A stretch of DNA of 64,000 nt, from contig CM041465.1 in the NCBI GenBank assembly GCA_023213395.1, positions 26,357,741 to 26,421,740 on the forward strand, written 5' to 3'. The position numbers and the translations under genes were made by a program. The notes under the pieces were generated by a model that was not told the origin of the DNA, searched no databases, and saw only the letters and a list, made by a program, of their open reading frames with translations. Positions 1-8,783 of the stretch are shown one piece after another. The number at the start of each line of letters is the position of its first letter. Position 1 is the first letter of the stretch. The DNA is from Cycas panzhihuaensis (taxonomy: Eukaryota; Cycadophyta).

Positions 1-40
1 CACATCAAGGATAAAGTCAAAAGGCAAAAAGAGTAAGCTC

Positions 41-106
41 AGATGTTGGCACTACAATAAGATAGGTCACCTCAATAAGAATTGCTACAAAAGGAAGGAG
101 TTCTAG
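41..106 (+). pseudogene. Copia-1 gag C-terminal zinc knuckle
   Basis: The frame reads CWHYNKIGHLNKNC followed by basic residues and a TAG at 104-106. This is the retroviral CX2CX4HX4C nucleic-acid-binding knuckle at the end of gag, with Tyr (TAC) in place of the second Cys. Copia-2 has the same Tyr at 42343-42384. Loss of this Cys should weaken zinc binding. Gag packages the element RNA in cytoplasmic particles; only its tail is in the window. Confidence 0.85.
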
Positions 107-138
107 AAAAACAAAGATCCTACTAAGGAAGCTAATTA

Positions 139-690
139 GTGGAGTCAAATCAAAGTACGGATAATGATGTCTTGATTGCTTATAATATTTCCCATTATCA
201 TCATAATTGGTTATTGGATTTAGGTGCTTCACACCATATGTATCCACACAAGAGTTGGTTTTCATCATACCAAACTTTTGATGGTGGTGATGTGCTTATA
301 GGAAATGAAGCTTTTTATAAGATAATAGGTATTAGTAGCATCAAAATTAAAATGTTTAATCATGTAGTAAGAACATTAGCTGAAGTAAGACATGTACCTG
401 ATCTAAAAATGAATCTAATTTCCTTAGGTTAATTAGATTCTAGTGGTTATATGTACACAAGTCATGAAGGAGTCTTAAAGGTGTTAAAGGGCACTTTAGT
501 TGTTATAAAAGCCTTAAATAAAGAAAACCTTTATATTTAGATAGGAAGTATAGATTTCAGCCATGTAGCTATAACATCAAAGACTACAAAAGATCTAGCT
601 CGGTTATGGTATCAAAGGCTTGGTTACATGAGTGAGAGAGGACTTAAAGTGCTAATAAATTGTAAGTTGCTTCCTAACTTGCAGCTTTCA
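139..690 (+). pseudogene. Copia-1 aspartic protease and pre-integrase region
   Basis: Positions 139-432 read open. The motif WLLDLGASHHM marks the protease active site; family members usually have Asp-Ser-Gly, and here Ser is Leu (TTA). HVPDLKMNLISLG marks the end of the protease fold. A TAA follows at 430-432, then the frame continues through the pre-integrase zinc-binding stretch to about 690 with further stops. The product would be the retropepsin that cuts the Gag-Pol polyprotein. Compare 42470-42960 in Copia-2, which is colinear. Clearly a relic. Confidence 0.85.
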
Positions 691-771
691 GATTTGATTT
701 TTTACAAATATTATATTTTTAGAAAGTAGTGTAAACTCAGGTTTAAAGTAAGGAGTCACACTAGTAAAGGT

Positions 772-1250
772 GTTTTAAATTATATATATGTGGATGTACG
801 GGGACCAACCCCTATAATATCTTATGGAGGATTATTATATTTTGTTATATTTATATATGATTACTCTAGAAAGGTATGGATATATTTTTTAAAAAGGAAA
901 TCCAAAGCTTTTATTGTGTTTAAACAGTTCAAGGCTCTAGTTAAAAAGAGCACTAGTAGAACAATCAAATATTTAAGAACTACTAATAGAGGTGAGTTCA
1001 ATTCTTTAAAGTTTGAGAACTATTGTAGAAAAGTTAGGATTGAAAAACATAAGATCACTAGCTATACTTCACAACAGAATGGCATAATTGAGCATATGAA
1101 CAGAACACTCTTGGAAAGAGAAAGAAGCATGCTGAGTAATACAAGAGTGGAGCAAGGCTTATGGGCAGAAGCTATTCAGATAGCGTGTTATTTGGTAAAT
1201 AGGTCACCATAACTTGCAATAGACTACAAGATTTCTAAAGAGGTATGGAC
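772..1250 (+). pseudogene. Copia-1 integrase, first part
   Basis: This is the catalytic core of the copia integrase, which inserts element cDNA into the chromosome. DVRGP marks the first catalytic Asp. The second motif reads TTNRGEF, so its Asp codon is lost. NGIIEHMNRT carries the catalytic Glu. Positions 790-1212 are open. The reading is cut at 1250 by the insertion of the small LTR element and resumes at 4602 with RHPYDYSNLK. The matching Copia-2 region (43080-43780) is uninterrupted and shows the empty site. Confidence 0.9.
1246..1250. repeat. Target site duplication TGGAC, left copy
   Basis: TGGAC precedes the small LTR element and is repeated at 4597-4601 directly after it. The undisturbed sequence is visible in Copia-2 near 43541-43560, where there is a single TGGAC. 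Confidence 0.95.
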
Positions 1251-1530
1251 TATTGGGTGTAATACTCAATTCCATTAGACCTATGTAAACTCTCTCTATC
1301 TTTTGTATTTTATATTAGAGTTGTAGGCCACCTTGATATGTGTGCCACCTCTAAGTAGTCCAATGGGATTCTCTCACTAGTGATGAGCTTGTACTATAAG
1401 TATGTACTATTCTTTATTCATAATTGAGTTTTGGCTAATTCTCCAACATGGTGTCTATTTTGTACATACTTCATCTTTTTGTTACTCACCATTAGAGTTT
1501 GATATGCTTGTTACATTCCTAATTCTAACA
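1251..1530 (+). repeat. 5' LTR of the gene-carrying element
   Basis: The LTR starts TATTGGGTG; the 3' copy starts TGTTGGGTG, so the terminal TG has mutated to TA. It ends in TAACA. A TATA-like stretch (ACTATAAGTATG, about 1393-1404) may mark the old promoter. Length equals the 3' LTR exactly. Confidence 0.95.
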
Positions 1531-1542
1531 TGGTATCAGAGC
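1531..1542 (+). other. Primer binding site (initiator-Met tRNA type)
   Basis: TGGTATCAGAGC directly follows the 5' LTR. It is the standard plant primer site complementary to the 3' end of initiator methionine tRNA. Confidence 0.93.
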
Positions 1543-2540
1543 CCAAGGTTCAATCCTTGAAGGTATTTCTTGCAAACCCTAGTACATGTTATCCTTGTTT
1601 TTGAGATTTTAAGCCTTGTAAATTTTTTGATGTGCCTGCTTCGTGACTTTGTCAAGTTAAAGATCATTTTAAGTTATATCTTATGCATATTTTGTTATGG
1701 GACTATTATCAAGTTTTGAAGGGTTATTTTGGTGTTAAGGAGAGGCTATTTTCAAGCCCATTTTGAAGTTTTGTAGTTGTTTGAAGCCTGTTGATACTGC
1801 TCAAGTGGACATCTTCTCCACATATGGCACCACAATAATATTGCATGTAGGTGAAAGTCCACAAAAGCTCATGTTCATATTCCAATTACTGGAAGACCAT
1901 CTTTGTTGCATATAAGTGGACAAGAATGCAACCAGGATCATTGATAGTAGTTGAGTAAGTCCTTCTTGGCTAGGAGTGACTCTATTTCAATTTTTTTTTT
2001 TTGCAGATCTACAAGTAGATAAAGGTCATGTTCTTTTTCTGTTGATATGTACTCTTTTTATGTGAAAATTATTCAAAAATTTTCTATATTCAAGGCCTTC
2101 AAATCTAGCCTATATTCTTATGTATTTTTTAAAAGAAAAAAAAAAGGAAGCTACCATGATTAGTGGTGCTTGAGTTAGGCTCTGTTTATTGCCAATGGCC
2201 TCTTACTTTTGAGTTTCATTTACCAAAGGCATGTTCTATGATAGAGGATCCAACTGGATGTCAAAGAAATGCTAAAACATAACTTTAAAGAGATTAGATC
2301 TACATTAAGAGAAGGTGCATAACTAGAAGGGCTACGTCTGTCATATTCATACGAAGAGATTTTCAAGGAGGGTGTATATTTTCAAAAGAGTTGCACACTC
2401 AATTATTATTACCAATAAGAACCAATAAAGGACATGATGAGTAAGCCTGTGTAGAAAGGGCAGGTGGAGCACATGGTGTAGGTATATTTGCATTAACAGT
2501 TGGACTGAATTCAATTAGCAAAGCAGGCAGAGGATTAGGC
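1543..2540. other. Leader of the gene-carrying element, no coding region recognised
   Basis: About 1 kb between primer site and the pyruvate carrier ATG. I recognise no protein in any frame. The part just upstream of 2541 may be the 5' untranslated region of the captured transcript, but this is inference. Confidence 0.5.
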
Positions 2541-2840
2541 ATGGCAGCTACAAAATTGCAAGATTTTTGGAATCATCCCGCTAGCCCCAAAACGATTCAT
2601 TTATGGGCCCCTACTTTCAAATGGGACATTAGTTTGGCCAATGTTGCCGATTTTTCAAAGCTAGCTAAGAAGCTTTCATACCCCCAGCAAATAGTTGTAA
2701 CATGCACTGGGCTTATCTGATCTCGCTACAACTTGGTTATCAAGTCAAAAAATTAGAATTTGTTTAGTGTCAACGTAGCAATGGCAGGGGCTAGCCTCTA
2801 TTAGCTTTCCTGCAAAATTTGCTAAGACTATGGTTCTCAG
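2541..2840 (+). pseudogene. Captured mitochondrial pyruvate carrier (MPC) copy
   Basis: One hundred codons from ATG match the plant mitochondrial pyruvate carrier. Visible hallmarks are FWNHPASPKTIHLWAP near the start, FKWDISLANVADF, SYPQQIVVTCTG and NLFSVNVAMAG. MPC subunits are small inner-membrane proteins of about 100-110 residues that import pyruvate, so this is nearly full length. No intron interrupts it, which suggests capture through RNA. In-frame stops fall at codons 60 (TGA) and 72 (TAG), where the family has Trp, at codon 88 (TAG), where it has Gln, and at codon 95 (TAA). The frame is otherwise intact, so the piece was probably coding when captured. The sense strand matches the element. 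It could be one of several MPC paralogues; I cannot say which. Confidence 0.9.
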
Positions 2841-2841
2841 A

Positions 2842-2931
2842 CTGAAGAAGTTGCAGCAACAAGTGGCGCAAATAATGGGGAAGGAGAATGCCCTATTCAT
2901 GCCTTCGGGCACCATGGAAAACCTCATCTGC
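2842..2931 (+). pseudogene. Captured L-threonine aldolase fragment
   Basis: In a new frame straight after the pyruvate carrier, 30 codons read without a stop and include QVAQIMGKENALFMPSGTM followed by ENLI. This resembles the conserved stretch of PLP-dependent low-specificity L-threonine aldolase, where the family has a Gly-Lys-Glu, then Pro-Ser-Gly-Thr-Met, then Asn-Leu-Ile. The enzyme splits threonine to glycine and acetaldehyde. Only this segment of a protein of about 350 residues is present, and the active-site lysine region is absent. The joint with the carrier is within a base or two of 2841. The alternative is that the stretch is only the tail of the carrier in its own frame, which also stays open here. 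The aldolase reading is the better match. Confidence 0.68.
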
Positions 2932-3181
2932 AAACATACTCCCACTGTCGTTCATGCCTCCATATTGACCCTACATGGTTCATGGCAATATAGATAGTAG
3001 TCCTGCGATCTTGATGGCAGTGGCTCGATCCTTGGTGTCCCACTATATCACCTCACTCATGGCAGCCGAAGAAGATATTGCTTGTAGATAGAACCTCCTT
3101 CGCTTCGTCTCAAGTATCCATCAATGGCGGACTCTACAATCATGACTTTGATGGCACTCTGCACCTGTAATTCAATGGTGG
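2932..3181. other. GC-richer unassigned segment, possible third captured piece
   Basis: The segment has higher GC than its surroundings and several CpGs. A plus-strand frame is open from roughly 3018 to 3170, just before a TAA, and includes KILLVDRTSFASS. I do not recognise a family. It could be a third captured exon or untranslated sequence. Confidence 0.35.
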
Positions 3182-3713
3182 CACCCCCCCTCTTAATGGG
3201 GTATACCGTTATTACAAACCCTATATAGGGTTAACACTATAATTTTATATTTTTTTGGCATATATTATGTTGGCGAATTTCATTATTAAAAAGGGTTAAG
3301 TTTATTGTTTTTAAGATTTGAAAAATAAATTTAACTATATTGGATATTGGTTTCGGATCTACCCTAGCCCCTTTGCTATCAGCACCTAGTCCTATGAAGG
3401 CTTTATATGACCAACAACTAGTTAAAAAATAGGCTAGCTCTCAATTTTTAGCCTCATTAAAGACTATCTTTCACATTTTTAATGATATCTTAGACCTGGG
3501 AGCTCTGTTTTCAACGTCGTCTATTGCGTTGGATCTATAAGAGAGAGACCTTTCATTTGACAAGTCATTTGACATATTTTGGAGCTATTTTCATGGAGAT
3601 GTTTAAGTTTAAAGTTACAAGGTTTTATTTGTCTTTATTTTTTCTTAATTTCTACAGGCACATATTGTATTTTTTAGGCTTCTTGATGTAATATACCCCA
3701 AATGGGGGGGATG
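3182..3713. repeat. Possible MITE-like insertion with inverted ends
   Basis: The left end (3182-3206) reads CACCCCCCC, spacer, then GGGGTATAC. The right end (about 3690-3713) reads ATATACCCC, spacer, then GGGGGGGATG, which is close to its reverse complement. The roughly 530 bp between could be a small inverted-repeat transposon nested in the LTR element. I found no clear target duplication, so this is tentative. Confidence 0.35.
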
Positions 3714-4306
3714 ACATGTACCTTAGACTTTTTTTTTGGCTCTTGAAGAAACCATTGTGATCATATTGTACTTCATTTATGAGAAAGAGTCATATATGCT
3801 ACACTTAAGTCACATATCATTTTCAGTCATGTAAAAGCATTTAATGCTAGTTATTTTGCCTATGGTGATAAGTTATTAGCCCAATGAGGCATCTTTTTAG
3901 CCCATGTGGCATGTTTGAGGCCATAGTGTCATTGTATTTCTAGCAAATAGATGCCGAAGAAGTGCTAGTCCTATTAAGCAAGAGGTAGGACATACGTTTA
4001 GAAGCTACTCTTGCCTGCCATGTGCTTCTTATATATTTTTTTTCTTACTTGCACTCCTATATAAGCAAGGGGTGGGACCTTAGATAGCTACTCTTGCTAG
4101 CTCCTGATTGATCCATGTATACAAGTGGAGTTCCTACCTAACTGGCAGTTGCAGTGGCTGATAACCCATGCATTCTGGTAGATGGACTCCACTTCATATG
4201 GACTTTAGCATCTTTCTTATTCTGTGCAGCAGCGTTTATGTTCCAATAGTTTTTTGGAGACTTGAGCTTATCATTGATGTGATGACATTTATGTAATTGA
4301 CTATTA
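3714..4306. other. 3' untranslated part of the gene-carrying element with an imperfect direct repeat
   Basis: No coding region is recognised. A repeated block is visible: AAGCAAGAGGTAGGAC then GCTACTCTTGCC near 3976-4019, and AAGCAAGGGGTGGGAC then GCTACTCTTGCT near 4063-4105. Confidence 0.5.
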
Positions 4307-4316
4307 TAGGGGGGAA
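4307..4316 (+). other. Polypurine tract
   Basis: TAGGGGGGAA lies immediately before the 3' LTR, the usual place for second-strand priming. Confidence 0.85.
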
Positions 4317-4596
4317 TGTTGGGTGTAATACTCAATTCCATTAGCCCTATGTAAACTCTCTCTATCTTTTGTATTTTATATTAGAGTTGTGGGCCACCTT
4401 GGTATGTGTGCCACCTCTAAGTAGTCCAATGGGATTCTCTTACTAGTGGTGAGCTTGTACTATAAATATGTATTATTCTTTGTTCATAATTGAGTTTTGG
4501 CCAATTCTCCAACATGGTGTCTATTTTATACATACTTCATATTTTTGTCACTCACCATTACGGTTTGATATGCTTATTACATTTTTAATTCTAGCA
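4317..4596 (+). repeat. 3' LTR of the gene-carrying element
   Basis: It starts TGTTGGGTG and ends CTAGCA, 280 bp long, with about 19 differences from the 5' LTR. TGGAC follows at 4597-4601. Confidence 0.95.
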
Positions 4597-4601
4597 TGGA
4601 C

Positions 4602-4854
4602 TAGACATCCATATGACTATTCGAATTTGAAAATTTTTTATTATGATGCTTATGCCTTGACTAATAAAAGTCAACATTCAAAGTTAGACTCGAAATCCAA
4701 GAGATGTATCTTTATTGGTTATGATAATAGAGATGGTATGAAGGGATATAAGTTGTGGGATCCTACTACCTATAAAATCACTAGTAATAGAGATGTTGTG
4801 TTTAATGAATCTCTCTTTCTAAAATTAGACAGTATAGAAGTTGAAATAAAATAG
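4602..4854 (+). pseudogene. Copia-1 integrase, C-terminal part
   Basis: The reading resumes after the inserted element with RHPYDYSNLK and continues through SKRCIFIGYD, KGYKLWDP and NRDVVFNES, the conserved block after the copia integrase core. It ends at a TAG at 4852-4854. The frame matches Copia-2 at 43550-43800. Confidence 0.88.
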
Positions 4855-5098
4855 AAGTAAAAAGTTGAACATCAACAAGTCAAGCTTGAGACATAGCTAT
4901 CTTTAGAAATGAAAATATAGGAAGAGATTTCTGAAGATGAATTTATAGTAGATTTATAGGATTATGTGGACACTTCTCCACCAACTATTAGAAGATCTAC
5001 ACGAGTTAGTCATCTACCTAAAAGGTATAACCTTTCTATTTCTATTGCTTTGGTTTCTAATGATGGTGAGTCTACATGCTATTAAGAAGTAGTAGATG

Positions 5099-5862
5099 AC
5101 ATCTATAGTGAGAAGTGGAAGAGGGCTATGCATGAAGAGATAGATGATTTGAAGAAAAATACTTTATGAGACTTGGTAGAACTTCTACATGGTAAGAAGA
5201 CTATTGGTTATAGGTGGGTTTTGAAGAAGAAAATTGATGTTGATGAAAAGGTTAATAAATATAGAGCAAAATTGGTGGCTAAAAGATTTACATAGAAAGT
5301 AGATATTGATTTTAATAAGATCTTTTCACCAATTGTTAAACTTGTTTCAATTCAAGTTCTATTAGAATTGTTAGCTTCTTTGGATTTGGAGTTGGAGCAG
5401 TTACATGTAAAAATAGTTTTTTTGCATGGTGATTTAGATGAAGAGATCTATATAGATCAACTAGAAGAGTTTATACAAGATGGTAGGAAAAGACTTGTTT
5501 ACAAGCTTAAGAAATCATTGTATGGCCTGAAGTAATCACCCAGGCAATGGTACAAGAAGTTCAATGCCTTCATAGAGAGCCAAAATTTTAAAAGAAGTGA
5601 GTATAATCATTGTGTTTACTTTAAATTCTTAGATAATGGCCTATTTATTATCTTAGTATTATGTGTTGATGACATACTAGTTGCAAGCAAGAGTATGGCA
5701 TAAATCAACAAGTTAAAGGCTCAATTAGTTAGGACTTTTGATATGAATCATCTAAGAGCTACAAAATAAATCTTAAGCATAGAGATATATAGAAATAAGA
5801 AAAATGGTAAGATATGGTTATCACAGTAAAAATATGTAGAGAAGGTACTAACCAGATTTGGT
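5099..5862 (+). pseudogene. Copia-1 reverse transcriptase
   Basis: Copia RT, which copies element RNA to DNA. Landmarks in order are YRWVLKKK, YRAKLVAKRF, FLHGDLDEEIY, LKKSLYGLK, SPRQWYKKF and the catalytic box CVDDIL (family usually YVDD). Stops occur at TAG after RFT, TAA after YGLK (Gln expected), and TAA or TAG at several later points. The matching region in Copia-2 is 44060-44810. Confidence 0.9.
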
Positions 5863-6620
5863 ATGGCAAATGTGAAACTAGTGAGTATCCCATTGGCTTC
5901 CCATTTAAATTTTTCTTTGAGTATAAGTCCTAGTAATGAAGAAGAAAAGGATTATATATCTCATATACCTTATGCCAGTGTAGTAGAAAGTTTTATGTAT
6001 GCCATGGTATGTGCAAGACCTAATATTTCACATGCAATCAGTGTTATTAACAAGTTTATAGCAAATCCAAAAAAGGAACATTAGGTAGTAGTGAAATGGG
6101 TGCTTTGGTATTTGGGAGGCACAAGTGACTATTGCATCACCTTTGGTGTTAGAAGTAATCAGGTTTATAAATATGTTGATTTAGACTTTTCAAGAGATTT
6201 AGATAAGAGAAGGTCTACTTCAGGTTATGTGTTTACCCTTGAAAATGGTCTAGTTAGTTAGATGTCAAAATTATAGAGTACAATTGTATTATTAACTATA
6301 GAAGAAGAATATATTGCTATAGCACATGCTTGTAAGGAAGTAATCTAGTTGTAGGGTCTATTGGTTGAGCTTAAAGGAAAATAATAAAAGATAAAGGTAT
6401 TTTGTGATAGTTAAAGTGTCATTTACTTAGCAAAGAATCTAGCTTATCATAGTAAGACAAAGCATATTACTCTTAAGTACCATTTTGTTAGACAGGTTAT
6501 GGAAGTAGGTGGAGTGACACTTGAGAAGGTTAATATAAAACATAATTATGCTAAAATGTTCATAAAACTAATACTATTAGAGAAGTTTAAATGGTACTTG
6601 ACTTCTCTTGGTTTGTAGAA
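5863..6620 (+). pseudogene. Copia-1 RT connection and RNase H
   Basis: Positions 5863-6084 are open and end in NPKKEH before a TAG. RNase H follows: YVDLDFSRDLDKRRSTSGYVF carries the first acidic residue, LLTIEEEYIAIAHACKE the glutamate block, and VFCDS the next acidic residue. The last part reads HSKTKHITLKYHFVR and ends near 6620. It would remove RNA from RNA-DNA hybrids. Several Trp codons are now TAG. Confidence 0.87.
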
Positions 6621-6663
6621 ACTATGATGAATGGTCTAAAAAAGATATCATGTAAATTGTTGT

Positions 6664-6675
6664 CAAAGTGGAGAT
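6664..6675 (+). other. Copia-1 polypurine tract
   Basis: AAAGTGGAGAT lies directly before the LTR start. It is the tract typical of this copia group. Confidence 0.8.
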
Positions 6676-7330
6676 TGTTAGATAATATGACAACAATGTT
6701 TTTGAGGTAAAATTTTTGATAGGTTGGTAGTGCGGTTTCCTCCCAAAACTTCTGTGGAGGGATCTAAGGGGGGCAGGATCCCCCCTTGGTTGGGGGTTAT
6801 AGGGGGAGCTGGAAACCCCCCCAAAGAGGGTGTTCAGGGGTGGCAGCCCTCGACCTAAAAAGCTAACACTATAAAACATACTAAATTATAAAAAGAATCG
6901 AGATCATTCATTTAAAATACCACAGATGTGATGGTCAAGATTTATGCTTTGTATGACTCTGTCATATAGCCTAATTTAGGGTGTTTTTTTATTATGTTAA
7001 TGGTATTTGATGTATTAGATGTACTGTTAGAAGTAGGGGGGCTGGTTGTTATTATTGTCAGCATCCCATTATAGATTATATATATTTCTCCATTCTCAGA
7101 TAATAAAGATCGATACCTTTCCTATGTGGATGTTTCCCTATCACACTACTAGGGTGTTACCATATTATATCTGATGTATATGTGATGCTTTAGATTATTT
7201 ATTTATTTATTATATTCTCTATAGTTTAATAACTTACATATTAAATTTCAGTTTCAATTCATATAACTAATTATAAAATAGTTTAGATCTTGGTGGCAGT
7301 TTTTGGTTATTGGGACCTAGTTTCCTAACA
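6676..7330 (+). repeat. Copia-1 3' LTR
   Basis: It begins TGTTAGATAATATGAC and ends TTCCTAACA, 655 bp. It aligns along its length with both LTRs of Copia-2 (40917-41574, 45621-46205). A run of G and C blocks at 6766-6830 can fold on itself. Confidence 0.92.
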
Positions 7331-7560
7331 TTTAGTAGCTGTTGAGCTTCATTATACCCTTCCTAAAAATAAATGTCTTGCCTTAATTTTTACTACTGTG
7401 AAGTTATGCCACTACCTTCTTGGGAATAAGGTCCATCTTATTATCTAATCTAATCCTATTAGATATTTACTTATTAAAACTAATCTTACTGAGCAACTAG
7501 GTAAATGGTCCTTATTACTATAAGAATTTAACTTTCATATTATCAATAGAAAATCTAAAA
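7331..7560 (+). pseudogene. Gypsy-A RNase H, C-terminal part
   Basis: The frame after the Copia-1 LTR reads LVAVELHYTLPKNKC and then HYLLGNKVHLII, matching the opposite-strand Gypsy-B copy near 49135-49300. These are the tether-side motifs of gypsy RNase H. The N-terminal half is outside the window, beyond Copia-1. Confidence 0.85.
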
Positions 7561-7639
7561 AAATCATGGTCATCATTGAAATCATGGTGGATTCTCCTCT
7601 CCCTAATCTTACCAAGCAACTTGTTGATGATTCTCTTCT

Positions 7640-8783
7640 AGACGAATATGTTCTTTATGTCCAGGTTATCCCTTCTAATGATTCATGGTATGGAGAAACT
7701 AGGTCATACCCTTCTAAGAAGAGAATATGAATTCAACCCACTGGCATGCAATATCTCTTACTTGATGATGTGCTTTATAAACGTTCTTTTGATGGAATTC
7801 TATTATCTTTCTCCTCATGAAATACTTATTGCCTTAGCGGAATCCCATGAAGGAACGTGTGGTGGATATTTTGGTGGTCAATCAATGGCCTAACACATCC
7901 TTCATATGGGTTATTATTGGCCCACCATGTGTAAAGACACTCATTCCTATGTACAAAAATGTAAGAAATGCCAATCTCATATAACCTTAATACACATGCC
8001 TGCATAAAAATTGAAATCGATTATCTCACCTTAGCATTCTTCTAACGGGGTTTTAACCTCATTGGTAAAATCTTTTTAGCATCATCTAATAATCATAGGT
8101 TTATTATAACTATTACTAAATACTTTACTAAATAGAGTAAAGCTATTATGTTAGTCAATGCTACTGGAAAGATCATCACTATATTTATTTTTTAGAATAT
8201 CATTTGTAGATTTGGGGTACCAGATATTATTATAATTAATAACAAGACTTCATTTTGTAATTCCTATGTTAGTGAATTATGTAACAAATTCCATATTACC
8301 CATATATTATTAGCCCCTTATCACCATCAAGTGAATCACCAAGTTGAAGTCTTTAACAAGATTTTAGTTAAAATTTTAGCTAAAATGGCCACAACCTCTT
8401 ATAGAGATTAGCATGTTCAATTATTTCTAATGTTATGGGCTTATAGAACCTCAATTAGAAATGCTATGGGTATGATATAATTTCCTCTTATTTATGGTGT
8501 TGAAGTTGTGCTTCCATTAGAAGTTGAAATTCCTTCTTTACGTGTCTCATTGAAAGAATTTATTGATGAAGAGTTCCAAAGAGAAGCGCATCTCTTAGAA
8601 CTTAAAAAATTAGATGAAACTTGTCTACAAGCCTTGTAAAATAATATGGCATCTAAGGCTAGAGTTTAAGCTACTCACGATAGGTAATTTAGGCCCAAGA
8701 AGTTTCGTGTTGGCGATAAAGTGTTGAAGTTAGAATACCTCCACAATAAACAATGACAATTTTCCTCTAAGTGGGCTAGTCCT
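7640..8783 (+). pseudogene. Gypsy-A integrase (zinc finger and core)
   Basis: The HHCC zinc finger is seen as HILHMGYYWPTM with CKKCQSH (about 7890-7980). The core includes TKYFTK, FGVPDIIIINNKTSF (catalytic Asp replaced by Asn), HHQVNHQVEVFNKIL with the catalytic Glu, and LWAYRTSIRNAMGM. The C-terminal part reads RPKKFRVGDKVLKLEYLHN (about 8690-8750). A few frame changes and stops break it. Copia-3 splits the C-terminal end; reading resumes at 15985. Confidence 0.87.
8779..8783. repeat. Target site duplication GTCCT of Copia-3, left copy
   Basis: GTCCT precedes Copia-3. The right copy at 15980-15984 reads TTCCT, one base different. The uninterrupted gypsy sequence on the opposite strand near 33400 contains a single TCCT at this place. 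Confidence 0.85.

Larger units (their letters stand above)
1251..4596 (+). mobile_element. Small non-autonomous LTR retrotransposon carrying host gene fragments
   Basis: Two 280-bp LTRs (1251-1530, 4317-4596) flank a 2.8-kb interior. A primer site TGGTATCAGAGC starts at 1531 and a G-rich polypurine tract ends at 4316. Perfect TGGAC duplications flank it. I see no gag, protease, integrase or RT, so it must have depended on enzymes of another element. The interior instead carries a mitochondrial pyruvate carrier copy (2541-2840) and a piece that reads as L-threonine aldolase (2842-2931). The LTRs differ at about 19 of 280 positions by hand count, mostly transitions, so the insertion is old. It sits in the integrase of Copia-1 in the same orientation. 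Confidence 0.93.
1..7330 (+). mobile_element. Copia-1: Ty1/copia retrotransposon, 3' part, interrupted
   Basis: The window opens inside the gag zinc knuckle. Protease, integrase, RT and RNase H then follow in copia order, ending in a 3' LTR at 6676-7330. The 5' LTR and most of gag lie left of the window. The element is interrupted at 1251-4596 by a small LTR element. It belongs to the same family as Copia-2 (40917-46205), which gives a colinear copy for checking every break. The right flank TTTAG (7331-7335) should be one half of its target duplication; the other half is outside. It lies inside the RNase H of Gypsy-A, whose reading continues at 7331. The polyprotein has many stops and is not functional. 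Confidence 0.93.

Noticed and set aside
2745-2945. A 66-codon minus-strand frame over the captured genes
   Set aside because: It is antisense to the MPC and threonine aldolase readings, which match known families.
6622-6879. An 85-codon minus-strand frame at the Copia-1 LTR
   Set aside because: It arises from the G/C-rich LTR blocks; LTRs of this family do not code.
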